From: Pseudomonadota bacterium
GTDB taxonomy: Bacteria; Pseudomonadota; Gammaproteobacteria; Steroidobacterales; Steroidobacteraceae
NCBI GenBank assembly: GCA_016720075.1
Contig: JADJXW010000002.1
Coordinates: forward strand, 1 to 64,000
DNA length: 64,000 nucleotides
Direction of reading: 5' to 3'
The translations under genes and the position numbers were made by a program. Shown in pieces: positions 55,250-63,880 of the stretch. The notes under the pieces were generated by a model, which saw only the letters and a list, made by a program, of their open reading frames with translations, was not told where the DNA came from and did not search any database. Within the stretch, counting starts at the first letter, position 1; each line of letters opens with the position of its first letter.

Positions 55250-55439
55250 GCTGTTCTCCAGGCCCATGTCTCTACGGAGTTTTCGGTCAGGCCAGCGATC
55301 ACCGTTCGCAAGCAGGAAATGACCACGCAACCGGCAGCAGGCCGGAAACTGGAGCAGGAACGACCGGGAATGCGCGGGGCACCAACCGCTTGATTCTCGA
55401 ATAGTTCACGCGTACCGTCCTGACGGGAATATCCCTTGG

Positions 55440-55489
55440 GACGCACTCCGAATGCAGGGGCACTGGTTCAAATCCAGTCGGTCGCACCA
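55440..55489 (+). pseudogene. tRNA-Arg(CCG)-like 3' fragment
   Basis: The last 28 bases look like a real tRNA 3' end: T stem ACTGG/CCAGT around loop TTCAAAT, then CGGTCGC, A and an encoded CCA at 55487-55489. Before it, CTCCGAA (55446-55452) has the form of an anticodon loop with anticodon CCG, but its stem pairs only three bases. GCGTACCG at 55410 would match the acceptor with one bulged base, while no D-arm is recognisable. It is therefore a fragment or a decayed tRNA, as left by elements that integrate into tRNA 3' ends. I see nothing else in the 340-nt stretch 55250-55588. Confidence 0.5.
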
Positions 55490-55588
55490 AGCCTTATGGC
55501 ATTCGGATGGGTGGGCCAGGATTTGCCGCGTGGCTCGCCGCCTTATCACTGCGCGATTCCCGCCCTTCAACTCCAGCAGGATATCTTC

Positions 55589-56074
55589 ATGATGCGAACT
55601 CTCTTCAAACCGTCGCGATTCATGGCTGCGTTTCTGTCCGCGGCATTGCTGTCATTCACCGCCACTGCTTTTTCTGCCGAAAAGCCGGCTGCGTCGATTC
55701 CCGCGGACAAACTGGTGCAACCTGCTGACTTCGCAACGCAGTTGAAAGACGCATCGGCACCGAAACCATTGATGCTGCATGTGGGTTTCAGGACCATGTT
55801 CGATCAAGCGCACATTCCGGGCTCGGAGTACGCGGGTCCCGGCAACACCGGCGCTGGCTTGCAGGTGCTGCGCGACCGCGTCGCCAATTTGCCGAGGAAT
55901 ACCGCGATCATGATCTATTGTGGCTGCTGCCCCTGGAGTCGCTGCCCCAACATGGCGGCTGCGTATGACGCATTGCTCGAACTGCGCTTCACCAACGTCA
56001 GGGGAATGCAGATCAACAACAACTTCGGCACGGATTGGGTGGACAAGGGATTTCCGACCGCGAAAAGCGAATGA
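55589..56074 (+). CDS. Periplasmic rhodanese-like domain protein
   Basis: A 161-residue exported protein. The signal peptide ends near TAFSA (about residue 29). The rhodanese fold follows, with LMLHVGFRTMFDQAHIPGS and a Cys-rich active loop IMIYCGCCPWSRCPN, where several cysteines surround the usual catalytic position. Known rhodaneses transfer sulfur; the four-cysteine loop suggests thiol or metal chemistry instead, which is inference. ATG 55589 has AGCAGG 8 nt upstream; the longer frame runs through the tRNA fragment and is not coding. The stop overlaps the next gene (ATGA), so the two work together. Confidence 0.85.
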   Translation: MMRTLFKPSRFMAAFLSAALLSFTATAFSAEKPAASIPADKLVQPADFATQLKDASAPKPLMLHVGFRTMFDQAHIPGSEYAGPGNTGAGLQVLRDRVANLPRNTAIMIYCGCCPWSRCPNMAAAYDALLELRFTNVRGMQINNNFGTDWVDKGFPTAKSE

Positions 56075-56568
56075 ACCATCGAAGCTTCATCCATGTGGCG
56101 GCGCTCACGCTGGTGCTGAGCAGCCCCGCCTTCTCCGCGAAGGTCGGTGAAGCCGCGCCTAACTTCACGCGCAATGACTTGGCCAGCAGGCAGTTAACGC
56201 TGAGTGAGCATCGTGGCAAGTTGGTATTGCTGAATTTCTGGGCCACATGGTGCCCGCCTTGCCGCGAAGAAATGCCCCTTTTTCCAGGTGGCAACGCGAA
56301 CTCAAGGGCAGGGGGCCTGCAGGTGATCGGTGTGTCGATGGATGACGATGCCACGTCCGTGAAGGATTTCATCGCGAAGTATCCGGTTTCGTATCCCGTC
56401 GTGATGGGCGATGTGAAACTTGCGGAAACCTTTGGTGGAGTCCTCGGCCTGCCGTTGAGCTATCTGATTGATGCGCAAGGCCGCGTCGTGGCTCGCTATC
56501 AAGGCGAGGCGGATCTCGCCAAAATGGAAGCGAAGATCAAAGAGGTGCTGGCTCAGGCGCGCAAGTAG
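56071..56568 (+). CDS. TlpA-like thiol-disulfide oxidoreductase, periplasmic
   Basis: A 165-residue protein with a signal peptide (to about AFSA, residue 23) and an AhpC/TSA-TlpA thioredoxin fold. The active site is ATWCPPCREEMP, with the typical GEAAPNF start, VIGVSMDDD and cis-proline region GLPLSYLID. Proteins of this type reduce disulfides in the periplasm, often for cytochrome c maturation or sulfur enzymes. ATG 56071 overlaps the rhodanese stop, so the pair is translationally coupled; reduction of the rhodanese cysteines by this protein is a natural guess. The pair lies between the two 114-bp repeats. Confidence 0.9.
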   Translation: MNHRSFIHVAALTLVLSSPAFSAKVGEAAPNFTRNDLASRQLTLSEHRGKLVLLNFWATWCPPCREEMPLFPGGNANSRAGGLQVIGVSMDDDATSVKDFIAKYPVSYPVVMGDVKLAETFGGVLGLPLSYLIDAQGRVVARYQGEADLAKMEAKIKEVLAQARK

Positions 56569-56616
56569 CCGACCGTAGCTCACGGCCTTCTGAGGCAGGC
56601 GGTGTCGGTTGCACGC

Positions 56617-56730
56617 CGATCCGTCGATTCGCTGTCAGTCTCGACGGAAAGGCCTGTTCTTCCAGTTTGTCTCACCCGGATCGTTTCTGCGGGAGTTCCC
56701 CGTACTCTGCGGAGTCTACTGGTCGCCGGG
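56617..56730. repeat. 114-bp direct repeat, copy B
   Basis: Same orientation as copy A at 55119-55232 and gap-free against it. It is not attached to a dusA reading frame: after the shared DRR codons the sequence reads ATDTACL, unlike SVAPMMDW. It lies in the 273-nt gap between the TlpA-like gene and the short-chain dehydrogenase. It may be the displaced original upstream region of dusA or a member of an intergenic repeat family. Confidence 0.65.
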
Positions 56731-56841
56731 CGGACATGAAGGGGACGGGTTCTCGCGGCCGCCTCCAGCATCCCGGGCCTCCAGGCAACCTGCCGCCGCA
56801 GATCATGCGACACTTGCCGCCGTAGAAGCATCCGCACTGAC

Positions 56842-57594
56842 ATGCCCAAAACCATACTCATCACCGGCGCCACCTCGGGATTCGGCCGGGCCACCAGCGC
56901 CCGCTTCGCCTCCGCCGGCTGGCGGATCATCGCCACTGGCCGGCGCGCCGATCGCCTCGATGCACTGGCTTCGGAACTCGGCAGAGAACAGCTTCATGCT
57001 GCCGCATTCGACATGCGGGACGAAAGCGCGATGCGCGCCGCGCTTGACGCGCTGCCCGAGGGATTCCGGGACGTCGATGTCCTGGTCAACAATGCCGGCC
57101 TCGCACTCGGCACGGCACCGGCCCAGGGCGCAAGCCTCCTGCAATGGAAGCAGATGATCGACACCAATGTCACTGCACTGGCGACCATGACCCATCTGCT
57201 GCTGCCGCGACTGATCGCGCGCAAGGGAGCCATCCTGAATATCGGATCGGTTGCGGGCAGCTACCCGTATACGGGCGGCAACGTGTACGCAGGCACCAAG
57301 GCGTTCGTCTCGCAGTTCTCGCTGGGACTGCGCAGCGACCTGCACGGCACGGGTGTCCGCGTGACTTCGATCGAGCCGGGCATGGCCGAAACCGAATTCA
57401 CACTGGTGCGCACCAGTGGCAACAGCGCCGCGTCGGAAACGCTCTACAAGGGCGCGAACCCCATCACTCCGGAAGACATGGCCGATACGATCTTCTGGGT
57501 CGCCAACCTGCCCCCGCATCTGAACATCAATCGCCTGGAAGTGATGCCCGTAAGGCAGTCGTTCGCGGGCTTCCAGGTCGCCCGCGACGCCTGA
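56842..57594 (+). CDS. Short-chain dehydrogenase/reductase, YdfG-like
   Basis: A 250-residue NAD(P)-dependent oxidoreductase. The cofactor loop is ITGATSGFGRATSARF, ATGRRADRL fits NADP preference, LVNNAGLALG is the structural motif, and the catalytic Ser-Tyr-Lys lie in NIGSVAGSYPYTGGNVYAGT and the following K. Closest overall pattern is E. coli YdfG, which oxidises serine, allo-threonine and 3-hydroxypropionate; the substrate here is unproven. It lies 11 nt before the FMN-binding gene, so the two are co-transcribed. Confidence 0.9.
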   Translation: MPKTILITGATSGFGRATSARFASAGWRIIATGRRADRLDALASELGREQLHAAAFDMRDESAMRAALDALPEGFRDVDVLVNNAGLALGTAPAQGASLLQWKQMIDTNVTALATMTHLLLPRLIARKGAILNIGSVAGSYPYTGGNVYAGTKAFVSQFSLGLRSDLHGTGVRVTSIEPGMAETEFTLVRTSGNSAASETLYKGANPITPEDMADTIFWVANLPPHLNINRLEVMPVRQSFAGFQVARDA

Positions 57595-57605
57595 GGTGAT
57601 GCGTT

Positions 57606-58346
57606 GTGAGTGCCAGGGGCAAGGGCAGGATCTCGAACGAACTGGTTGCAGCCAGCTGTGCGGCCGTGCTGGCGGTCTACGCGGCGGGCTACTGGCGCAC
57701 GCGCGATGAGTCGCGGCGGATCGATGTCCGGGCGCAGGAGCGACGGGCAGCGCAATCCTCAGGCTCGCCCGCGACATCAACTGCCTTGCTCGGCCAACCC
57801 GCGACGCAGTCGACTGTGCCGGACCCAGGCACGTCCCCTTCAACGGTGACTACGCCGGCCGTCGCTGCGACAACACCTTCGAAGGAAGCCCTGGAGTCGA
57901 AGCCGGCGACTTCGCCACCGGGATTGTCATCTTCAGCGCCGGCTCTGCCAGCAGTCGCAGCAATCCCTGCCGCCAATGCCATCGCGGCTCCTGTCGCCTC
58001 CGAAGACCAGCCCGCCACCGTGCCGACGCCCGACACTCCGCCGGCTCCCAGCGCCAACTGGCGCGATGGCACCTACACAGGCTGGGGCACTTCCCGGCAT
58101 GGCGACATCAAGGCACAGGTAGTGATCCGCGATGGACGCATCGTGGAGGCCGGCATCGCTTCGTGCGAAACACGCTATCCCTGCGATGTGATCGGCGACA
58201 TCATCGCGCAGCCCGTGGCGCGGCAGAGCCCGGAGGTGGATCACGTGTCGCGGGCCACCGAGAGCGCCGATGCCTACTACTACGGACTGGTGGAGGCGCT
58301 GAAGGAAGCGCTGATAGCACCCGGGCAGGACACAGCGCCCCGGTGA
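57606..58346 (+). CDS. Membrane-anchored FMN-binding domain protein
   Basis: A 246-residue protein starting at GTG 57606. One membrane helix (about 12-28, ELVAASCAAVLAVYAAGYW) is followed by a disordered linker of about 120 residues rich in Ala, Pro, Ser and Thr, and then an FMN-binding domain (about 150-235) of the RnfG/NqrC C-terminal type: DGTYTGWGTSRHGDIKAQVV and DHVSRATESADAYY. In relatives FMN is attached through phosphate to the Thr of an SGAT-type motif, here SRAT. It probably carries electrons in the periplasm. The partner is unknown; the adjacent dehydrogenase is cytosolic. Confidence 0.82.
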   Translation: MSARGKGRISNELVAASCAAVLAVYAAGYWRTRDESRRIDVRAQERRAAQSSGSPATSTALLGQPATQSTVPDPGTSPSTVTTPAVAATTPSKEALESKPATSPPGLSSSAPALPAVAAIPAANAIAAPVASEDQPATVPTPDTPPAPSANWRDGTYTGWGTSRHGDIKAQVVIRDGRIVEAGIASCETRYPCDVIGDIIAQPVARQSPEVDHVSRATESADAYYYGLVEALKEALIAPGQDTAPR

Positions 58347-58376
58347 TCATGGGCCAGGGCAGAGTCGCCCGCCGCT

Positions 58377-59954
58377 TTACTTCCCCCCGACGCTTGTACG
58401 CTGCGAGATCAGTTTCTCGATCAGCGCCATGGTGCGCGGGTTGGGTTCCGGCGGCGTGGACGGAATGGTGACACCGCTGGCCCAGGTCAGTGGCGTGCGC
58501 CCCACTTTGTCCCTGGCGTCGAGCTTCGCGCCCCGCTCCACGAGGTAGGTGATCACCTCATCCGACCAGCGGAAGGCGGCCCCGTGCAGCGGCGCCAGCC
58601 CCATCTCGTTCACCTGGTTCACGTCGCCGCCGAGATCGACCAGCATCTTCACCGCTTCAAGCTGCACGGGAACACCGCCCGGCACGAAGGTCTGGCCGCG
58701 AACCCAGCCCACACCCGCGGCGGCCGCCAGCGGCGTGGTGCCATTGAATGTCGCGATCTTCGGATCTGCGCCACGCGCAAGCAGCAACTTCATCACGGGA
58801 AGATCGTTGTTGAGCGCGGCGCGGTAGAACGGCGTCTCGCCGACCGTCGGCACATACGAAAGATTGAACGTATGCCCGTTCATTCGCGGCGGGAAATGCT
58901 GGATGCGCGCGTTCAAATTCGCGCCTTTTTCCACCAGCATCGTGATGGTGCGCAGCGCGGCATCCCGGTCCACGCCATTGGAGGTGGCCGTCACCGAGCT
59001 CACATCGCGATTGCGGCTTTCCACCGCCACCCACAGCGGCGAGCGACCATACCAGTCCACCGCATTGACGTTCGCACCGGCCTCGATCAGCAGCTGGGCG
59101 ATGTCGTGGTGATCGTTGCCGATCGCCATCACCAGCGCGGTAATGCCGTTGTAGTCGGCCAGTTCCAGCTTCGCGCCCGCTTTGACCAGCAGGCGCGCGG
59201 ATTCGACCTGGCCATCCCGCGCGGCGTAGAGCAGCGCCGATGCCTTGCCGGTGCCGGCAGTGCGCTGCCCTTCGGGAGGAACGCCGCTGCGGATCATGCC
59301 CTCGCCCGTGGAGCCACCGCCCGCGCCCGGCTCTCGCCAGGCGGGCTCGGGACCAGGCGGCGTCTGGTGATCGAGCACGGCGCCCGCCTTGATCAGCGCG
59401 CCCACCACCGAAGGTTTGCCCGAGCGCACGGCGATCATCAGCGCGTCCTGCCCGAAATTCGGCTCGACGTAGTTCAGCTCGGCACCCGCCGCGATCAACG
59501 CGGCCGCCAATTCGCCGTCGCCATGGCGCGCGGCCAGCATCAGCAGCGTCTCGCTCGCCTCGTCCTTGATTCTGGCATCGGCACCCTTGGCGAGCAGCAG
59601 CTTCGCGATCGTGGTTTCGCCATCCAGGATCGCCAAGTGCAGCGGCGCGACGCCCGCAAGGTTGCGCTTGCGAATGTCGGCCCCGGCAGTCAGCAGCGCC
59701 TGCACCACGGCTGCCTGGCCTGCATTCACGGCAAAGTGAAGCGCGGTGGACCCTTCGGAGCTGACAGCGTTCAGGTCGCCCTTCTGCTGGGCAATGGCCT
59801 GCACGGCCGCCCAGTCCTGCTTGCGCGCCGCGTCGGCAATGCTGGCATACGACGTCGCGGCGGAAGCAACACGCGACGACTGGGCTGCGCCGGCATCGCC
59901 GGCCACCAGCGCAGCGATGCCAACGGCCACGAGAACGACGACGTTGCCGGTCAC
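58377..59954 (-). CDS. Exported ankyrin-repeat protein
   Basis: A 525-residue protein starting at GTG 59954, which overlaps the DUF1552 stop (GTGA). An N-terminal signal peptide or anchor (VVVLVAVGIAALVAGDAGA) is followed by about ten ankyrin repeats from residue 45 on, for example GSTALHFAVNAGQAAVVQAL, GVAPLHLAILDGETTIAKLL and GRSPLWVAVESRNRDVSSV, with a Gly/Pro-rich break around residue 215-250. Ankyrin repeats bind other proteins; here the partner is likely one of the two upstream gene products. Longer frame upstream lies inside DUF1552 and is not coding. Confidence 0.9.
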   Translation of the reverse strand: MTGNVVVLVAVGIAALVAGDAGAAQSSRVASAATSYASIADAARKQDWAAVQAIAQQKGDLNAVSSEGSTALHFAVNAGQAAVVQALLTAGADIRKRNLAGVAPLHLAILDGETTIAKLLLAKGADARIKDEASETLLMLAARHGDGELAAALIAAGAELNYVEPNFGQDALMIAVRSGKPSVVGALIKAGAVLDHQTPPGPEPAWREPGAGGGSTGEGMIRSGVPPEGQRTAGTGKASALLYAARDGQVESARLLVKAGAKLELADYNGITALVMAIGNDHHDIAQLLIEAGANVNAVDWYGRSPLWVAVESRNRDVSSVTATSNGVDRDAALRTITMLVEKGANLNARIQHFPPRMNGHTFNLSYVPTVGETPFYRAALNNDLPVMKLLLARGADPKIATFNGTTPLAAAAGVGWVRGQTFVPGGVPVQLEAVKMLVDLGGDVNQVNEMGLAPLHGAAFRWSDEVITYLVERGAKLDARDKVGRTPLTWASGVTIPSTPPEPNPRTMALIEKLISQRTSVGGK

Positions 59955-61240
59955 AGCGACAGTATTCCGTTGCTGTCGCCGAACTTGGCGGTTTCCACGC
60001 CTACCTTGTTCAGCACCGCGGCGTGCAGATTGGCCAGTGGCGTGCCGTCTGGAACACGGATGTGCCGCCCACCCTCGAGCTTGCCCGAGCCGCCGCCGAA
60101 CAGCGCCACGGGCAGCGGCGCGTGATCGTGGTTGTTGCCGTCGGAGATGCCGCTGCCGTAGATGATGATGGAATGATCCAGCAGGCTGCCGTCGCCATCG
60201 GGCGTGGCCTTCAATTTGTCGAGCAGGTATTTCACCTGCGACACGTGATAGGCATTGAGCACCGCGAAGCGGTCCTTGTTCGCCTGCAGGTTCGAATGGT
60301 GCGAGAGGTTGTGGAAGGCGTCGCGCACGCCGCTGTTGGGGTACGTGGCGCCGCTGATCTCGCGCGCCAGCATCAGCGTCGTGACGCGCGTGATATCCGC
60401 CTGCCAGGCCAGCGCCTGCAGGTCGAACATCAGGCGCAGGTGCGCTTCGAAAGTCGACGGGATGCCATTGGGCCGACCCGGAAGCTTCACGCCATCCGGC
60501 ATCTGGCCCGCGAGCTGGATGCGCCGCTCGATTTCGCGCACGTCCGTGAGGTACTGGTCCAGGCGGGCCGCATCGCTGCCACCCAGTGACTTGCGCAGGC
60601 TGCCGATATCGGACATCACCGAATCCAGCAGCGAGCGCGCCTGCTCCCGGCGCGCATTGCGCTCGGCCTCGGTGCCGCCCTGCCCGAACAGCTTCTCGAA
60701 CACCACCTGCGGATTGCGCTGCATCGGCAGCGGCGTGGTGGCCGATGACCAGGACATCGTCCGGCCATCCTCGATGGTCAGCTCGATGGATGGCAGCGGC
60801 GACTTCTGGCCGATCGCGCGGGCTGCGACCTGGTCCACCGAAATGCCCATCTTGTTCGGGTCCGCGCCCATGTCGACGCAGTTCAGCCACGTGGCGGAGG
60901 AACGGGCGTGGTTGGCGGCGGCGGAGCCATCGGTTCCATAGCCTGTCTGCAGGCGCAGCCCGCTGATGACATTGAGCCGGTCCCGATGGCTTTCCAGCGG
61001 CTTCAGGATCTCGGAGAACTCGAAGTTCTTGCCCTCGGTCGCCGGCGTCCACTTGGCCATGGTCTTGCCATGCGGAATGTACAGCGCCCCGTAGCGCGTG
61101 CGCTGCGCCAGCGCGGCCGACTGCGCCATCGCGGTCGAGGCGGGGAGCATCGCATCGAGCAGCGGCAGCGCGATGGCCGCGCCGCCGGCGCCGCGCAGGA
61201 AGTGACGACGGGAGATGTGCTTCTTGGTGATGAAATGCAT
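59951..61240 (-). CDS. DUF1552 protein with Tat signal
   Basis: A 429-residue protein of the DUF1552 family, function unknown. The start has a twin-arginine signal SRRHFLRGAGGAAIALPLL, so it is exported folded, possibly with a cofactor. The body shows family patterns such as LYIPHGKTMAKWTP, SGLRLQTGYG, NHARSSATWL and SLLDHSIIIYGSGISDGN; the last recalls alkaline-phosphatase-like or DUF1501-type folds. It lies 16 nt after the DUF1592 gene. The pair is found together in Planctomycetes, Acidobacteria and some Gammaproteobacteria. Confidence 0.92.
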   Translation of the reverse strand: MHFITKKHISRRHFLRGAGGAAIALPLLDAMLPASTAMAQSAALAQRTRYGALYIPHGKTMAKWTPATEGKNFEFSEILKPLESHRDRLNVISGLRLQTGYGTDGSAAANHARSSATWLNCVDMGADPNKMGISVDQVAARAIGQKSPLPSIELTIEDGRTMSWSSATTPLPMQRNPQVVFEKLFGQGGTEAERNARREQARSLLDSVMSDIGSLRKSLGGSDAARLDQYLTDVREIERRIQLAGQMPDGVKLPGRPNGIPSTFEAHLRLMFDLQALAWQADITRVTTLMLAREISGATYPNSGVRDAFHNLSHHSNLQANKDRFAVLNAYHVSQVKYLLDKLKATPDGDGSLLDHSIIIYGSGISDGNNHDHAPLPVALFGGGSGKLEGGRHIRVPDGTPLANLHAAVLNKVGVETAKFGDSNGILSL

Positions 61241-61256
61241 GGGATTGCCTCGTCGT

Positions 61257-63722
61257 TCAGTCTTGACGCCGGATGCTGGCCATCTGTGGGCTGGCAGGCG
61301 CGGCAGATACGCCTGTCGCCACCCGCTGCTGGAACGGAACGCTCTCGATGATGTTCATGATCAGCGTGTTCAGCCGGAACTGATCCGCGCTGCTGCGGCG
61401 GACGATGTCACGCACGGTGGGCTGATCGGCATGGGTCACCGGGCGACCCAGCGCATAGGTCATGAGCTTCTCGGTGAACGAGACCAGGAACACGTTGCCA
61501 TCCCGCACCAGTGCTTCGCGCAGCTGCACGGGACCGTTCACCTCGGTGCCATCCATCAGCGTGCCTCGCGCGTCGATCGGCAGTCCGCCCTCTTCGGTCC
61601 GGAGCCGGCCGATCTTGTCGAAGGACTCCATCGCGAAACCGATCGGGTCGATCACCGCGTGGCAACTGCGGCACGAAGGCTGCTCCCGATGGGCTTCCAG
61701 GCGCTTGCGCAGGGTTGCGGGACCTTCCAGATGCACCGACACATCGAGGTTGGTTTCCACGCCCGGCGGCGGCGTGGGAACGTGAAGTCCCAGCAGGTTC
61801 TCGAGCACCCACTTGCCGCGCGTTACCGGCGAAGTGCGATCCGCCACCGAAGTGACAGTCAGCACGCTGGCCTGGCCGATCAGGCCACTGCGAGGGCTGT
61901 CGGCAGGCAGGCTCACCCGCCGCATCTCGTTGCCGCGCACACCTTCGATGCCGTAGTGCCGAGCCAGTCGATCGTTGAGGAAGGTGTAGTCGGCATTCAG
62001 CAGCGTCGTGACCGGACGGTTCTCGCGCAGCACGCTGTCGAACAGCAGCTGGGTCTCCTCCTTCATCGCGCGGCGCAGGCCGTTGTCGAACTCCGGATCA
62101 TCGGGCGTCACCGCCGCCAGATCGCGCAGCAGCAGCCACTGCGCGGCGAAATTCTCCGACAATGAGTTGGCCTTGGGATCGGCCAGCATGCGCTGCACCT
62201 GCTTGCGCAGTTCGGCCGGGCGGCCCAGTCGGCCTGCCGAGGCCACGCCCACGAGCTCTTCATCGGGCACGCTGCTCCACAGGAAGAACGACAGGCGCGA
62301 TGCCAGTTCGATGTCGCTGACGCGATAGGCCCGGCCCGCCACCGCCTTCGCCGGGTCGGCTTCGAGGCGGAACAGGAATCTGGGGTCGACCAGCACGCGC
62401 GCCAGGCCGTACTGGATGCCGACATCGAAATCACCCTGCTTCCGGCCTTCGTTGTAGGCATTCAACAGCGGCTGCAGGACAGCGGATTCCGATGCACTGA
62501 CCGGGCGGCGATAGGCGCGCGTCGCAAGCTGCGCGAAGATCTTCGTGGCACAGGCACTTTCTTCCGCAGCACTGGCCGGCCTACAGACGAACAGCCGCGC
62601 GCGGCTGGGCGTGTTGCCGCGACCCGTCGGTTTGTTCGGGCCGTTCACCGTGATGCCGGTGACGACGGGCGCATCATTGCGGGCGCCATAGATGCCCTCT
62701 GCATTGCCCTGCCGGCGCAAGTCGACCAGCGCCGCGCCGATGGTGTGCTTGCCGGCGGGCAGCGTGAGAGTGAATCGCGCAGGGTTGTTCACCTGGACCG
62801 GCTTGCCATCGACGATGACGACCGTGCGTGACGTCGGGGCTTCACCCCTGCCTCCCGCACCCGGTGCGGCGCCAAACCCGGCGCCAAAGGGGCCACGTGC
62901 ACCAACAATTCCGCTGGTAATGGAGATGTCGTAGCTGGCATCGAGTGGGAAGAAATACTCGCCGATCATGCCACCCCGGGAACCCAGGGGCAGCCCGTCG
63001 ATCTGGCCAGTGGGCTGCATCGGGACGCGCACGGCTTCCATGCCCAGGTCGCCGACCGCTTCACGGCTGACGCGCATGGCCGCCGCGATGAAGCCATCGA
63101 CCAGCGCCGGCGAGACCACCAGCATCTCGGAAATATTGTCGAACCCCGCACCCGTGTCGTCCGGCGGCAGCAGGGCCGTGGTATCCACCTGCATGCCGAG
63201 GATGTCGCGGACCGCGTTGGCGTATTCCGTGCGGTTCAGCCGCGTGACAGTCGTCGCCGGCAGTTTGTAGTGTGATCTGTCGTACTGGTCGAGCGTCTGC
63301 TCGACCGATGCGGCAAAGATCTTCGCCTGCGCTACCGGTGGCCGGGCCTTTGCATTGGAGGGCGGCATCATGCCGCCGCGCAGCTTGCGCGAAACCTTCT
63401 CCCAGACCTCGGATTCCGGACCCAGCTTTTCTGTTTCGTAGAGGCTGAGGTCAAGGCTGCCCGCCACATCGATGCTGTTGTGGCAGTCGGCGCAGTACTT
63501 GTCGATGAACAACTGGCGCGCCCCGGCGGGATTGGTCGCCGGCATGCCCGCGGATTTCAGGTAGGCGGTGAGCTTCGCGCCGGCATTGGCTTCCGGATCG
63601 GGCTTCGGGGAACGGCTGTTCTGCCCCGCGACGGGCGTGGGCGACAGAAGAAGCGCCATGCAGAGGCTGGCTGCAAGGCCAATGGCGCATCGAAACCGGA
63701 AACACGATTGTTGGATCGACAT
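61257..63722 (-). CDS. DUF1592-family exported c-type cytochrome
   Basis: An 821-residue protein with a signal peptide (about 1-33). A first haem site CADCH (in FIDKYCADCHNSIDVAGSLD) is followed by the domain chain DUF1587 (near TRLNRTEYANAVRDILG), DUF1595, DUF1592 (near SFFLWSSVPDEELV), DUF1588 with a second haem site CRSCH in PSCRSCHAVIDPIGFAMES, and DUF1585 at the end (FTEKLMTYALGRPV). Two haems and export suggest a periplasmic electron-transfer or oxidase role; the substrate is unknown. It is first of the three-gene operon; 63723-63880 upstream is gene-free and should hold the promoter. Confidence 0.92.
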   Translation of the reverse strand: MSIQQSCFRFRCAIGLAASLCMALLLSPTPVAGQNSRSPKPDPEANAGAKLTAYLKSAGMPATNPAGARQLFIDKYCADCHNSIDVAGSLDLSLYETEKLGPESEVWEKVSRKLRGGMMPPSNAKARPPVAQAKIFAASVEQTLDQYDRSHYKLPATTVTRLNRTEYANAVRDILGMQVDTTALLPPDDTGAGFDNISEMLVVSPALVDGFIAAAMRVSREAVGDLGMEAVRVPMQPTGQIDGLPLGSRGGMIGEYFFPLDASYDISITSGIVGARGPFGAGFGAAPGAGGRGEAPTSRTVVIVDGKPVQVNNPARFTLTLPAGKHTIGAALVDLRRQGNAEGIYGARNDAPVVTGITVNGPNKPTGRGNTPSRARLFVCRPASAAEESACATKIFAQLATRAYRRPVSASESAVLQPLLNAYNEGRKQGDFDVGIQYGLARVLVDPRFLFRLEADPAKAVAGRAYRVSDIELASRLSFFLWSSVPDEELVGVASAGRLGRPAELRKQVQRMLADPKANSLSENFAAQWLLLRDLAAVTPDDPEFDNGLRRAMKEETQLLFDSVLRENRPVTTLLNADYTFLNDRLARHYGIEGVRGNEMRRVSLPADSPRSGLIGQASVLTVTSVADRTSPVTRGKWVLENLLGLHVPTPPPGVETNLDVSVHLEGPATLRKRLEAHREQPSCRSCHAVIDPIGFAMESFDKIGRLRTEEGGLPIDARGTLMDGTEVNGPVQLREALVRDGNVFLVSFTEKLMTYALGRPVTHADQPTVRDIVRRSSADQFRLNTLIMNIIESVPFQQRVATGVSAAPASPQMASIRRQD

Positions 63723-63880
63723 CCCATCGAGTCTATGGCTGGTTCGGGGGATCAGGATATCAGCCGAGATATCGGTAGCCGGAACTGACCGGCTCCTTTA
63801 AAGGCCTTCAGCCGGGCAATTCAGCAACCAGCATCCAATACCGTTGTCGAGGCAAGCGTTTGTGCTGCGGGGGTCCGGAA

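Larger units (their letters stand above)
55114..56730. mobile_element. Putative eroded integration scar at the dusA 5' end
   Basis: This segment is bounded by the coding start of dusA and by a second copy of the dusA upstream sequence. It contains a tRNA 3' fragment and a two-gene rhodanese/thioredoxin unit. Its base composition looks less GC-rich than the flanking genes. No integrase, transposase or phage gene remains. Assignment as a mobile remnant rests on the direct repeats, the tRNA fragment and the known use of dusA as an integration site; it is an inference. Confidence 0.4.

Noticed and set aside
55410..55489. Complete tRNA gene
   Set aside because: No D-arm and a broken anticodon stem; only the 3' half is convincing.
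58347..58376. Bidirectional terminator between the FMN-binding and ankyrin genes
   Set aside because: Only a 4-bp GGGC/GCCC pairing is visible in the 30-nt convergent gap.
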